Source: Geobacter sp. AOG2
Lineage (GTDB): Bacteria; Desulfobacterota; Desulfuromonadia; Geobacterales; Pseudopelobacteraceae
Assembly (NCBI RefSeq): GCF_019972295.1
Contig: NZ_BLJA01000001.1
Span: 900,049 to 964,048, forward strand
DNA length: 64,000 bases
Direction of reading: 5' to 3'
The position numbers and the translations under genes were made by a program. Shown here in pieces: positions 42,017 to 49,939 of this stretch (positions within the stretch are counted from its first letter, which is position 1; each line of letters begins with the position of its first letter). Under the pieces are notes generated by a model. It did no database searches and was not told the origin of the DNA. It saw only the letters and a list, made by a program, of their open reading frames with translations.

Positions 42017-43020
42017 AGATCGGAGAGTTGGGCGAATTCGGCCTGATCTCCCGTATCGCTTCCGGCGTGACCGACGGTAGAGGCGTCATCACCGGTATCG
42101 GTGATGACGCCGCCGTAACCGCCCTTTCCCCCGGCATGCAGTTGTTGACCTCAACCGACATGCTGGTGGAGGATGTGCACTTTCGCCGCCTGTGGCACGA
42201 CCCCTATCGCCTGGGGCGCAAATCCCTGGCGGTCAGCATCTCCGATATCGCCGCCATGGGGGGCATCCCCCGCTGGGCGCTCCTTTCCCTTGCCGTTCCT
42301 CCCGATACCCCACTGGAATTTCTGGACGCATTCAGCCGCGGTTTTCTGGCCATGGCCGCGGAACACGGCGTGGCGCTGATCGGTGGCGATACCTGTTCCT
42401 CCCGCGCCGGGCTGACCATCTCCGTCACCATCATGGGAGAACAGGAACCGGGAATGATCGTGCGCCGTTCCGGCGCGCGTCCCGATGACGACATCTGGGT
42501 GACCGGAACCCTGGGAGACGCCGCCCTGGGGCTGGAATTGCTGGAGAAAGGGGAAACGGCCTCCCCCTTGACGGCGGAGGATAAGGAATGCCTCCTCTCC
42601 CGCCTGCTCGATCCGTCCCCGCGGGCTGCCGTCGGCCGGGCATTGGCGGAGGCAGGGCTGGTGTCGGCCATGATCGACATCAGCGACGGACTCTTGGCCG
42701 ATTTCGGCCATATTGCCGAGCAATCCGCGTGCGGCGGCACGATTCGCCTCGACACCCTCCCGCTTTCGCCGGCCTTTCGCACCGTCCTCCTCTCCCATCC
42801 CACCCCCCGGCATGATCTGGCCCTGGCCGGCGGCGAAGACTACGAACTGGCCTTTACCGCCCCCGCAGCCAATCGGGAAAAAATTGCCCAACTTATGAAA
42901 AAAAGTGGCATTGATGCTCGGCCTGTTGGTATAGTAACAGCCTTGCCCGAGGTAAGGGCCGTTTCGACCGACGGCGGCAGCTATGCCCCGCACAACAAGG
43001 GATTCAATCATTTTACATAA
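42013..43020 (+). CDS. thiL: Thiamine-monophosphate kinase
   Basis: ThiL phosphorylates thiamine monophosphate to the active cofactor thiamine diphosphate. The 335-aa protein starts at GTG 42013 overlapping the lon stop codon (GTGA). It has the N-terminal [12 protein letters not shown], the ATP/Mg site [67 protein letters not shown] and LPLSPAF. The following gene is transketolase, a ThDP enzyme, so cofactor and consumer are neighbours (25 bp gap). Confidence 0.95.
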   Translation: MKIGELGEFGLISRIASGVTDGRGVITGIGDDAAVTALSPGMQLLTSTDMLVEDVHFRRLWHDPYRLGRKSLAVSISDIAAMGGIPRWALLSLAVPPDTPLEFLDAFSRGFLAMAAEHGVALIGGDTCSSRAGLTISVTIMGEQEPGMIVRRSGARPDDDIWVTGTLGDAALGLELLEKGETASPLTAEDKECLLSRLLDPSPRAAVGRALAEAGLVSAMIDISDGLLADFGHIAEQSACGGTIRLDTLPLSPAFRTVLLSHPTPRHDLALAGGEDYELAFTAPAANREKIAQLMKKSGIDARPVGIVTALPEVRAVSTDGGSYAPHNKGFNHFT

Positions 43021-43045
43021 ATTTCCGAAAGGAGCATCACACGAT

Positions 43046-45052
43046 ATGCAGCAGGCAGTTATTCCAGCAGACAAGGCCCGGCTCTGTGCCGACGCCATCC
43101 GTTTTCTCGCCGTCGACGCGGTTGAAAAGGCCAATTCCGGCCACCCCGGATTGCCCATGGGGGCCGCGGACTACGCCTTCGCGCTGTGGGGCAATTACCT
43201 CTCCTTCAACCCCGAAGACCCCCGCTGGCCCAACCGCGACCGTTTCATCCTCTCGGCCGGCCACGGTTCGATGCTGCTCTATTCGCTTCTGCACCTGTTC
43301 GGCTATGACCTGCCGCTGGAGGAGTTGAAAAACTTCCGCCAGTGGGGCAGCAAAACCCCCGGCCACCCCGAGTACGGCCATACCGTCGGGGTCGAGGTAA
43401 CCACCGGGCCGTTGGGGCAGGGCTTCGCCAATGGCGTCGGCATGGCCATCGCCAGCCGCATGGCGGCGGAACGTTTCAACACCGCCGACTTCAGCCCCAT
43501 CGATCATACCATCTATGCCCTGGTGGGCGACGGCGACCTGCAGGAGGGAATCAGCTACGAAGCCGCTGCGCTGGCCGGACACCTCAAGCTGGGCAACATG
43601 GTGTACCTCTACGACGACAACGGCATCACCATCGAAGGCAAGACCAATCTGGCCTGGTCCGAGGATGTGGCCGGACGTTTTACCGCCTGCGGCTGGCATG
43701 TTCAAAAGATCGACGGTCACGACTACACGCAGATCATGGCCGCCATCGCCGCTGCCAAGGCCGAGACCGGCCGCCCGTCGATCATCATCGCCACCACGCA
43801 CATCGCTTTCGGCAGTCCCGGCAAGCAGGATTCCTCCGGGGCTCACGGCTCGCCTCTGGGCAAGGACGAAATCGCCGCCACGCGGGCCAATCTGGGATGG
43901 CACTATGGCCCCTTCGAGGTGCCGGAAGAGGTCCGTGCCATCTGCCGCGAACGGGTCGAGGCGCTCAAGCGGCGTTACACCTCCTGGCAGCGCGGCTTCT
44001 CCGCCTGGCATGCCGCCAACCCCGAAAAGGCCAAGCTGTGGGACGAGATGTGGAACAAGAGGATTCCGGCCACCCTGGCCGAAGAACTGATCGCCGCGGT
44101 GGACGGCAAGGACGGCGCCACCCGCGCCCTTTCCGGCACGGTCCTCCAGAAGGCGGCCGCCCTCATTCCGGCCCTGGTGGGCGGATCGGCCGACCTGTCG
44201 CCTTCCAACAACAGCGATATCAAGGGAGCCGCATCCGTACAGGCGGACGCGTTCGCCGGCCGCAACCTGCATTTCGGCGTCCGCGAACACGCCATGGGAG
44301 CGGTGGTGAACGGCATGGCCCTGTACGGCTGCTTTATCCCCTACGGCGCCACGTTCCTGGTCTTTTCCGACTACTGCCGTCCGTCCATCCGTCTCTCCGC
44401 CCTGATGAACCTGCAGGCGATCTATATCTTTACCCACGACTCCTTTTTTGTCGGCGAGGACGGCCCCACCCACCAGCCGATCGAGCATGTGGGCTCCCTC
44501 CGCATGATTCCGGGCCTCCAGGTAATCCGCCCGGCCGACGGCCTGGAAACGGCGCTGGCCTGGCAAGCGGCCCTGCAGCACGGCAACGGGCCGACAGTCC
44601 TGGTCCTTACCCGCCAGAAACTTCCGGTCATCGCCCGTCCCGCCTCCTTTACCGCCGCCGATGCGCTCAAGGGCGGGTATGTCGCCGTTTCTCCGGCCGG
44701 AAAGCCCGACGTGGTCGTCATGGCCAGCGGCTCCGAGGTGCATGTGGCGGCTGAGGCGGCAAACCTCCTGGCGGCACGGGGCATCGCAGCCCGCATCGTC
44801 TCCGTGCCCAACCTGGGAGAGTTCCTGGCCCAACCGGCGGCCTACCGCGACGAGGTGCTCCCGGCCGGCGTTCCCCGCGTGGCCTTTGAAGCAGGCCGCG
44901 GCGAATCCTGGGGCAAGCTCCTGGGATGCGACGGCCTGTTCATCGGCATCGAGCACTTCGGCGCCTCGGCGCCGGACAAGGTGCTGGCGGAACAGTTCGG
45001 GTTCACCGCACCCCAGGTGGCGGAGAAGATCGCCGCGTTTTTGAAGAAATAG
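43046..45052 (+). CDS. tkt: Transketolase
   Basis: ThDP-dependent enzyme of the non-oxidative pentose phosphate pathway. ATG 43046 follows GAAAGGAGC and gives 668 aa. Diagnostic parts: [20 protein letters not shown] at the N-terminus, [20 protein letters not shown], the ThDP motif [40 protein letters not shown] and the pyrimidine-domain [17 protein letters not shown]. The length is typical of the single-chain form. It is the last gene of hsp20-lon-thiL-tkt and is followed by CCACAGAG repeat copy D. Confidence 0.97.
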   Translation: MQQAVIPADKARLCADAIRFLAVDAVEKANSGHPGLPMGAADYAFALWGNYLSFNPEDPRWPNRDRFILSAGHGSMLLYSLLHLFGYDLPLEELKNFRQWGSKTPGHPEYGHTVGVEVTTGPLGQGFANGVGMAIASRMAAERFNTADFSPIDHTIYALVGDGDLQEGISYEAAALAGHLKLGNMVYLYDDNGITIEGKTNLAWSEDVAGRFTACGWHVQKIDGHDYTQIMAAIAAAKAETGRPSIIIATTHIAFGSPGKQDSSGAHGSPLGKDEIAATRANLGWHYGPFEVPEEVRAICRERVEALKRRYTSWQRGFSAWHAANPEKAKLWDEMWNKRIPATLAEELIAAVDGKDGATRALSGTVLQKAAALIPALVGGSADLSPSNNSDIKGAASVQADAFAGRNLHFGVREHAMGAVVNGMALYGCFIPYGATFLVFSDYCRPSIRLSALMNLQAIYIFTHDSFFVGEDGPTHQPIEHVGSLRMIPGLQVIRPADGLETALAWQAALQHGNGPTVLVLTRQKLPVIARPASFTAADALKGGYVAVSPAGKPDVVVMASGSEVHVAAEAANLLAARGIAARIVSVPNLGEFLAQPAAYRDEVLPAGVPRVAFEAGRGESWGKLLGCDGLFIGIEHFGASAPDKVLAEQFGFTAPQVAEKIAAFLKK

Positions 45053-45066
45053 GCTTGATTGAAAAT

Positions 45067-45200
45067 CTGCCACAGAGACACAGAGACTCAGAGGAAAGGC
45101 AGAATCGAGAAAACCAAAAAGCAAACCTTGTGGGGTTAGCCAAAAAGATTTTTGTTTCCTCGCTTGTGCCGTTCTCCGTGTCTCTGTGTCTCTGTGGCGG
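45067..45200. repeat. CCACAGAGACAC-family repeat, copy D
   Basis: Left arm 45067-45098 (CTGCCACAGAGACACAGAGA...) and right arm 45170-45200 (CCGTTCTCCGTGTCTCTGTG...). It lies between tkt and the Crp/Fnr regulator, close to the latter's start. Confidence 0.85.
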
Positions 45201-45221
45201 ATGTAAGGTTTTGGTGCCTGT

Positions 45222-45911
45222 ATGGAACTGATCGAGCTGCTCAAAAAATCCCTGCTCTTTTCCGGCCTGAACGACGACGATCTGGCCGAGCTGGCCGGTA
45301 TTACGGTGCGCCGCACGTTCCGGAAGGGCGAGTCCCTCTTCAGCGAGGGCGACGAAGCCACCGGTTTTTACCTGCTGGTATCCGGCAGCATCAAGCTCTG
45401 TCGCGTCTCCCATGATGGCCGGGAAAAGGTGCTGCATTTCGTCCAGCCGCGCGAGACCTTTGCCGAGGCGGCCTTTTTCGGCGACGGCCGCTATCCGGCC
45501 GAGGCCCGCGCCCTGGCGGCCGGTGAGGCGCTCTTTCTTCCCAAGGAGGGTTTTCTGGGGCTGATGGCCGGAAATCCCAACTTCGCCCTCAATCTGGTGG
45601 TCTCCCTGTCCCTCATGCTGCGGCAGTTCGCCCGCCAGATCGAGGAACTCTCCTTTGCCGACGTCACCTCGCGTCTGGCCTCCTACCTGGTTCGGCGATC
45701 CGCCGAAAAGTCGTCCAGTTACGGCGGCATCACCTACGTCGACCTGGGGGTCAGAAAGGGTGAGCTCGCCTCCCGGCTCGGCACCGCCAGCGAGACCATC
45801 TCCCGCACCCTGCGCAAGCTGAAGGACGAGGGGATCATCGAGGTGCAGGGCAGTCAGGTGGTGATCCTCCAGATGGAAAAGCTGCAAAAGCTGTCCGAGC
45901 GGCACGAATAG
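45222..45911 (+). CDS. Crp/Fnr-family transcriptional regulator
   Basis: The 229-aa cytosolic regulator has a cNMP-binding beta-roll (about 15-125; FRKGESLFSEGDEATGFYLL, VSGSIKLCRVSHDGREKVLH) and a winged helix (about 150-220; RLASYLVRRSA, KGELASRLGTASETISRTLR as the recognition helix). The beta-roll lacks the N-terminal FNR cysteines, so it is not an oxygen-sensing Fe-S FNR; the ligand is unknown. It resembles the Dnr/CooA-like subgroups more than CRP. It lies alone between repeat copies D and E; the ribosome-binding site of ATG 45222 is poor. Confidence 0.92.
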   Translation: MELIELLKKSLLFSGLNDDDLAELAGITVRRTFRKGESLFSEGDEATGFYLLVSGSIKLCRVSHDGREKVLHFVQPRETFAEAAFFGDGRYPAEARALAAGEALFLPKEGFLGLMAGNPNFALNLVVSLSLMLRQFARQIEELSFADVTSRLASYLVRRSAEKSSSYGGITYVDLGVRKGELASRLGTASETISRTLRKLKDEGIIEVQGSQVVILQMEKLQKLSERHE

Positions 45912-45931
45912 GGTCATACTATTTTTGCCCC

Positions 45932-45955
45932 CGAGCCACAGAGGCGCGGAGAACA
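45932..45955 (+). repeat. CCACAGAG-family repeat, single arm (copy E)
   Basis: CGAGCCACAGAGGCGCGGAG is a single left-type arm downstream of the regulator gene; no facing arm is seen before aroF. Confidence 0.55.
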
Positions 45956-46040
45956 ACAGGATCAAGAATACCTGAAACCGTAGTGGCGTACGGTCTCTCC
46001 AGAGTAAAATTTTGTCTGATCCGGCTAAAAGGAGCTATTC

Positions 46041-47054
46041 ATGCTGATCGTCATGAGTCATAATGCCACCACGGCGGATGTCGATGCCGTCGTCCGGGCC
46101 GTGAGCGAGATGGGCTTCACGGCGGCGCCGATCCCCGGCCGCGAACGGACCGCCATCGGCGTGCTGGGTAACCAGGGATACGTCGATGACAGCAAAATTC
46201 TGGAACTGGCGGGCGTACAACAGGTGATCCACGTTTCCAAACCATACAAGCTGGTTTCCCGGGATTTTCACCCCAAGGATACCATCGTCGATGTGCAGGG
46301 CGTCCGTGTCGGCCAGGGCTGCCGGCCGGTGATGGTGGCCGGTCCGTGTGCCGTGGAGAGCGAGGAGCAGATCGTCAAGACCGCCCTCTTCGTGAAACAG
46401 GCCGGGGCCGACATGCTGCGGGGAGGGGCGTTCAAGCCGCGCACCGGGCCGCACACCTTTCAGGGGCTGCGGGAGGAGGGGCTGAAACTGCTCGCCGTGG
46501 CGGGGAAGGAGAGCGGCCTGCCCATCGTTACCGAGGTCATGAGTCCGGACAACGTGGGACTGGTGGCCGAGTACGCCGACCTGCTCCAGGTGGGCGCGCG
46601 CAACATGCAAAACTTCGACCTGCTGCGGGAGTTGGGCAAGATCCGCAAGCCGGTGCTGCTCAAACGCGGCATGAGCGCCACGGTGGAGGAATTTCTGGCC
46701 GCGGCGGAGTATATCCTGGCCGAGGGAAACGACCAGGTCATCCTGTGCGAGCGGGGCATCCGCACCTACGAGACCGCCACCCGCAACACCCTGGATCTGG
46801 CCGTTGCGCCGTTGATCAAGGAGATGTCGCACCTGCCGATCATGGTCGATCCGTCCCACGCCACCGGCAAGCGCAGCCTGGTGCCGCCCATGGCGCTGGC
46901 GGCGTTGATGGCCGGTGCCCACGGGGTGCTGGTGGAGGTGCATCCCGAGCCGGAAAAGGCGCTTTCCGACGGTCCCCAGTCCCTCACCTTCCCCGGCTTC
47001 GGCCGTCTGATGGAAGATATCCGGCGGCTGACCGCCTTTCTGGGGTATGCCTGA
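46041..47054 (+). CDS. aroF: 3-deoxy-7-phosphoheptulonate synthase (DAHP synthase, type I-beta)
   Basis: This enzyme joins phosphoenolpyruvate and erythrose 4-phosphate, the first step of the shikimate pathway. The 337-aa protein has an N-terminal ferredoxin-like regulatory domain (about 1-70; MLIVMSHNATTADVDAVVRA) and the catalytic barrel (GPCAVESEEQI, RGGAFKPRTGPHTFQGL, SPDNVGLVAEYADLLQVGAR, KRGMSATVEEFLAAAEYIL and MVDPSHATGKRSLVPPMALA), which is the I-beta form. Such regulatory domains mediate feedback inhibition. ATG 46041 has AAAAGGAG 7 bp upstream. Confidence 0.95.
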   Translation: MLIVMSHNATTADVDAVVRAVSEMGFTAAPIPGRERTAIGVLGNQGYVDDSKILELAGVQQVIHVSKPYKLVSRDFHPKDTIVDVQGVRVGQGCRPVMVAGPCAVESEEQIVKTALFVKQAGADMLRGGAFKPRTGPHTFQGLREEGLKLLAVAGKESGLPIVTEVMSPDNVGLVAEYADLLQVGARNMQNFDLLRELGKIRKPVLLKRGMSATVEEFLAAAEYILAEGNDQVILCERGIRTYETATRNTLDLAVAPLIKEMSHLPIMVDPSHATGKRSLVPPMALAALMAGAHGVLVEVHPEPEKALSDGPQSLTFPGFGRLMEDIRRLTAFLGYA

Positions 47055-47070
47055 CCGGTTTACAAAAGTC

Positions 47071-47099
47071 TTGTAATACGTTAGCCGCAGGTGTAATAA
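47071..47099 (+). promoter_or_regulatory. Promoter of the 6S RNA gene
   Basis: TTGTAA (47071-47076), a 17-bp spacer and TAATAA (47094-47099) point to a start near 47106, exactly where the folded RNA begins. Confidence 0.7.
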
Positions 47100-47105
47100 T
47101 TGAAC

Positions 47106-47296
47106 CACCTGATCGTTCTCTCTACCCTGTTGGTCGGCGGTAGCACCCGGGCGGAATGCTAAACAAAACGGGGGTCGCTCCCTGCTGTGGTGTGCTGCCC
47201 CATTATGCGGGAATTGCCTGAAGCAGCATACTGACTCCCACGGTTGAGGAAACTCGCCGGAGGTCCTTTAAGCCGACGGCAGGGTGGAGAGAATGA
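47106..47296 (+). ncRNA. ssrS: 6S RNA (SsrS-like regulator of RNA polymerase)
   Basis: About 190 nt fold into one long hairpin. The closing stem pairs 5' TTCTCTCTACCCTG (47116-47129) with 3' CAGGGTGGAGAGAA (14 bp, including G-U pairs). After a small internal loop GTCGGC pairs with GCCGAC. A large asymmetric internal bubble follows, then a terminal stem with GTGTGCTGC/GCAGCATAC and GGGGTC/GACTCC. This is the open-promoter-like shape of 6S RNA, which binds sigma-70 RNA polymerase. No open reading frame is present, a promoter sits just upstream and a terminator just downstream. A cobalamin riboswitch was considered and rejected. Confidence 0.8.
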
Positions 47297-47334
47297 ATAA
47301 AAAAAGGGGAAGCCTCGCGCTTCCCCTTTTTTGT
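47297..47334 (+). terminator. Terminator of the 6S RNA gene
   Basis: AAAAAAGGGGAAG pairs with CTTCCCCTTTTTT around a CCTCGCG loop, immediately after the closing stem; the A and T tracts could also terminate the minus strand (nikR). Confidence 0.9.
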
Positions 47335-47387
47335 TAAGTTTTGATGTCCCTTAGCCCCGTTTCCATCTTGAAGCCCCGGATGTGAAG

Positions 47388-47807
47388 CTAGCCCAGTTCC
47401 CGCCCCGTGGTCGTCATTACCAGTTTACCGTGCTTGACCCCCTTGACGCCGATCAGCGAATCGGCTATGGCCTTGATCTGGCCGGCCCGGCCCCGGACGA
47501 TCAGCACTTCGAGGCAGTTGTGGTGGTCCAGATGCACGTGCAGGGTCGAGATGATGCGGTCGTGATGGTCGTGCTGGATGTCGGTCAGCCGGTCGGCCAG
47601 ATCATGGACGTGGTGGTCGTAGACCAGGGTCACGGTGCCGACCGTTTCCTCGTTGCCCGCTTCCCAGGTCTGCTCCACCAGGGCGTCGCGGATCAGGTCG
47701 CGTATGGCCTCCGAACGATTGATGTAGCCTTTTTCCGTAACCAACCGGTCGAAACGCTCCAACAGCCCGTCGTCGATGGATATGCCGAAACGTATGGTCT
47801 CCCCCAT
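47388..47807 (-). CDS. nikR: Nickel-responsive regulator NikR
   Basis: The 139-aa ribbon-helix-helix repressor begins [20 protein letters not shown] (DNA-binding part, with [13 protein letters not shown]) and has the ACT-like nickel-binding domain with the ligand motif [16 protein letters not shown] (two His and the Cys of the square-planar site) and an upstream YDHHVHDL histidine. ATG 47807 follows a GGGGGG site. It should control nickel uptake or nickel enzymes such as hydrogenase. It is on the same strand as cobD but separated by MITE copy 5. No NikR operator was recognised. Confidence 0.95.
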   Translation of the reverse strand: MGETIRFGISIDDGLLERFDRLVTEKGYINRSEAIRDLIRDALVEQTWEAGNEETVGTVTLVYDHHVHDLADRLTDIQHDHHDRIISTLHVHLDHHNCLEVLIVRGRAGQIKAIADSLIGVKGVKHGKLVMTTTGRELG

Positions 47808-47823
47808 CACTCCCCCCTTTAGG

Positions 47824-47889
47824 AGGTTGTTGAAAAACAGCCATCAGGCCTTCTGCGGGTGCAGCGATCTGACTATTTTTGAACAACCT
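47824..47889 (-). repeat. MITE-like repeat, copy 5 (66-bp internal-deletion form)
   Basis: Both ends are present (AGGTTGTTGAAAAACAGCCA and ATTTTTGAACAACCT) but the GGCGTAGCGCTGCTACGCC centre is missing. It lies between nikR and cobD. Confidence 0.9.
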
Positions 47890-47907
47890 GAGTTTTTCAA
47901 AAGCCTG

Positions 47908-48984
47908 TTAGTGTAGTATCTTTTCCAAGCATGTGACAAGACGTTCGTTTTCTGCGCGCGTGCGCACCGCAATGCGGAAGAAGTGCGGCGTAAGGCCGTT
48001 GAAGGTGGCGCAGTCGCGGATGATGACCAATTCCTCCAGGAGTTTTCGTGCCAGGTCCCGGGCCGTCATCGGGCCGAGAATCTCCACCAGCAGGAAATTG
48101 GCGCGGGAGGGATAGACCTTGAGTTGGGAAAGCCCGTCCAAAAGGCCGCACAGGTAACCTCGCTCCCGGTCGATGAAGAGGGTGGTCCGCCGGTGGTACT
48201 CCCGGTCCGCCAGGGAGGCCGTGCCGGCCGCCAGCGCCAGGGTGTTGACGTTCCACGGCACGCCGCGGGCGTCGATGCTCCGGCACAACCGCTCGTGTGC
48301 CATGGCGTACCCCAGGCGCAGGCCGGGGATGCCGAAAAACTTGGTCATGGAGCGCAGAATAAGGACATTGTCGCTGGTGGCGACGGCATGCTTGGCCGAC
48401 GCCTCCTCGCAGAAATCCATAAACGCTTCATCCAGCACCAGAAAGGTGCCCGCGGCATTGCACAGCTCGCAGACCTGCTCGACCGTGTGCGGCGGGTAGA
48501 GCGTCCCGCTGGGGTTGCCGGGATTGCAGAGGTAGAAGGCATCGTACCCTTCGGCAAGTTTCGCTTCCAGTCTGCCCGCGTCCAGCGAGAAACCGTCCTC
48601 CGGCGAGAGCAGGAAATAGTCCGTTTCCCACTGCTGCCGCTTCAAGGCCCGTTCGTACTCGCTGAAACAGGGCGCGGCAAGCAGGGCGCGTCTCCCGGAG
48701 AGGACGGCCGGCAACTGGTAGATGAGCTCCGTCGAACCGTTTGCCACGACAAAGCGATCTGCGGGGAGCCCGTGGTAACGGCCCAGGGCCTCCTTCATCT
48801 CCTCATGGCCGGCGTCGGGGTAGTGCACCAGGCTGTCCAGGGCCCCATCGATGGCCGCTTTCACCGACGGCGCCAGCCCCAGCGGGTTTATGCTGGCCGA
48901 AAAATCGGTCAGGCTGGACAGCGGGACGCCCATGCGGCGGGCGGTGGCGAATACGGTGCCGCCGTGGTCATGGCTGCGGGACAT
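47908..48984 (-). CDS. cobD: L-threonine-O-3-phosphate decarboxylase (CobD/CobC)
   Basis: PLP enzyme of the aspartate-aminotransferase fold that produces (R)-1-amino-2-propanol phosphate for the cobalamin lower-ligand arm. The 358-aa protein starts with SHDHGGTVFATARRMGVPLS and LTDFSASINPLGLAPSVKAA, typical of CobD, and has FYLCNPGNPSGTLYPPHTVE and the PLP-lysine segment LRSMTKFFGIPGLRLGYAMA. It overlaps cbiB upstream by 17 bp on the same strand. A histidinol-phosphate aminotransferase paralogue is excluded by the N-terminus and neighbours. Confidence 0.94.
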   Translation of the reverse strand: MSRSHDHGGTVFATARRMGVPLSSLTDFSASINPLGLAPSVKAAIDGALDSLVHYPDAGHEEMKEALGRYHGLPADRFVVANGSTELIYQLPAVLSGRRALLAAPCFSEYERALKRQQWETDYFLLSPEDGFSLDAGRLEAKLAEGYDAFYLCNPGNPSGTLYPPHTVEQVCELCNAAGTFLVLDEAFMDFCEEASAKHAVATSDNVLILRSMTKFFGIPGLRLGYAMAHERLCRSIDARGVPWNVNTLALAAGTASLADREYHRRTTLFIDRERGYLCGLLDGLSQLKVYPSRANFLLVEILGPMTARDLARKLLEELVIIRDCATFNGLTPHFFRIAVRTRAENERLVTCLEKILH

Positions 48985-49939
48985 GAAAGCCTTTCAGCGC
49001 CCAGGCGGCGGCAATGCAAACAGCCGCCATGAGCAGGGTGGTGGCGTACATCAGTCTGATCATACTCCGGTATGCCCGCCCGTCAAGGGGGGCCAGCGGA
49101 TCGCCGATGTGTTCCTTCCAGGAGGGGCGGCCGCCGTAGCTGGCCGCACCCCCCAGGCGCACCCCCAGCGCCCCCGCTGCCGCAGCCTCCGGGTGGCCGC
49201 TGTTGGGCGAAGGGTGGTTGCGGCGGTCGCGCAGTGCGATTCGTGCGGCGTTTCGCCCGGAAAGCCCGGCCAGGGGGGCGGCCATGACCATCAACAGGGC
49301 GGTCAGGCGGGCAGGGATGAAATTCAGCAGGTCGTCCATGCGGGCCGATGCCCAGCCCATCCGCAGATAGCGTTCGTTTTGATAGCCCACCATGGAGTCC
49401 AGGGTGCTGACCGCCTTGAAGGCCATGCCGGCCACCGGACCGCCGAGGGTCAGCCAGAACAAGGGCGAAACAATGCCGTCGGCGGTGTTCTCGGCCACGG
49501 TTTCCACCAGTGCCCGCCAGATGTCGGCATCGCCGAGATCGCGGGTGTCGCGGCCGACGATATACGACAGATTACGTCGCGCCTCATCCCGGTTTCCCGC
49601 CGCCAGCGCGTCTGCGACCAGAGCCGATTCCCGGTGGAGGGAGCGGGCGGCCAGGCAGGTGTAGGAAATATATGCCGCGCCCAGGAAACCGGCAAAGGCA
49701 TTCAGTGTTGTGAGCCCGTACACCGCCAGCCAGGTTGTTGCCGCGCTCGTTCCCACGGTGAGGAGCAACAGGCCGATGCCGGCTGCCCGCTCATGGCGGG
49801 TGATCCTGCGCAGGCCCGATTCCAGAAGGGCGATCAACCGGCCGATCAGGACCACCGGGTGGGGCAGCCGGCGGGGGTCGCCCAGGGTCAGGTCCAGCAC
49901 CAGAGCCAGGATCAGCACTGCCGGTTCCGCGGAAGTCAC
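48968..49939 (-). CDS. cbiB: Adenosylcobinamide-phosphate synthase CbiB
   Basis: Inner-membrane enzyme that attaches aminopropanol (phosphate) to adenosylcobyric acid. The 323-aa protein has several hydrophobic helices and the family motifs LDLTLGDPRRLPHPVVLIGR, IVGRDTRDLGDADIWRALVE, VAENTADGIVSPLFW and GNHPSPNSG-like RRNHPSPNSGHPEAAAAGAL. It starts 4 bp inside the end of the CobJ-CobQ gene (ATGA overlap) and overlaps cobD, so the three cobalamin genes form a tight operon. The substrate comes from the CobQ half of the upstream protein. Confidence 0.96.
   Translation of the reverse strand: MTSAEPAVLILALVLDLTLGDPRRLPHPVVLIGRLIALLESGLRRITRHERAAGIGLLLLTVGTSAATTWLAVYGLTTLNAFAGFLGAAYISYTCLAARSLHRESALVADALAAGNRDEARRNLSYIVGRDTRDLGDADIWRALVETVAENTADGIVSPLFWLTLGGPVAGMAFKAVSTLDSMVGYQNERYLRMGWASARMDDLLNFIPARLTALLMVMAAPLAGLSGRNAARIALRDRRNHPSPNSGHPEAAAAGALGVRLGGAASYGGRPSWKEHIGDPLAPLDGRAYRSMIRLMYATTLLMAAVCIAAAWALKGFHVPQP

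Noticed and set aside
43037-45361. 774-codon minus frame opposite transketolase
   Set aside because: Shadow of tkt plus the CCACAGAG repeat.
47106-47296. Cobalamin riboswitch
   Set aside because: Cobalamin genes are nearby, but they are on the opposite strand; the B12 box is absent, and the RNA has its own promoter, long closing stem and terminator.
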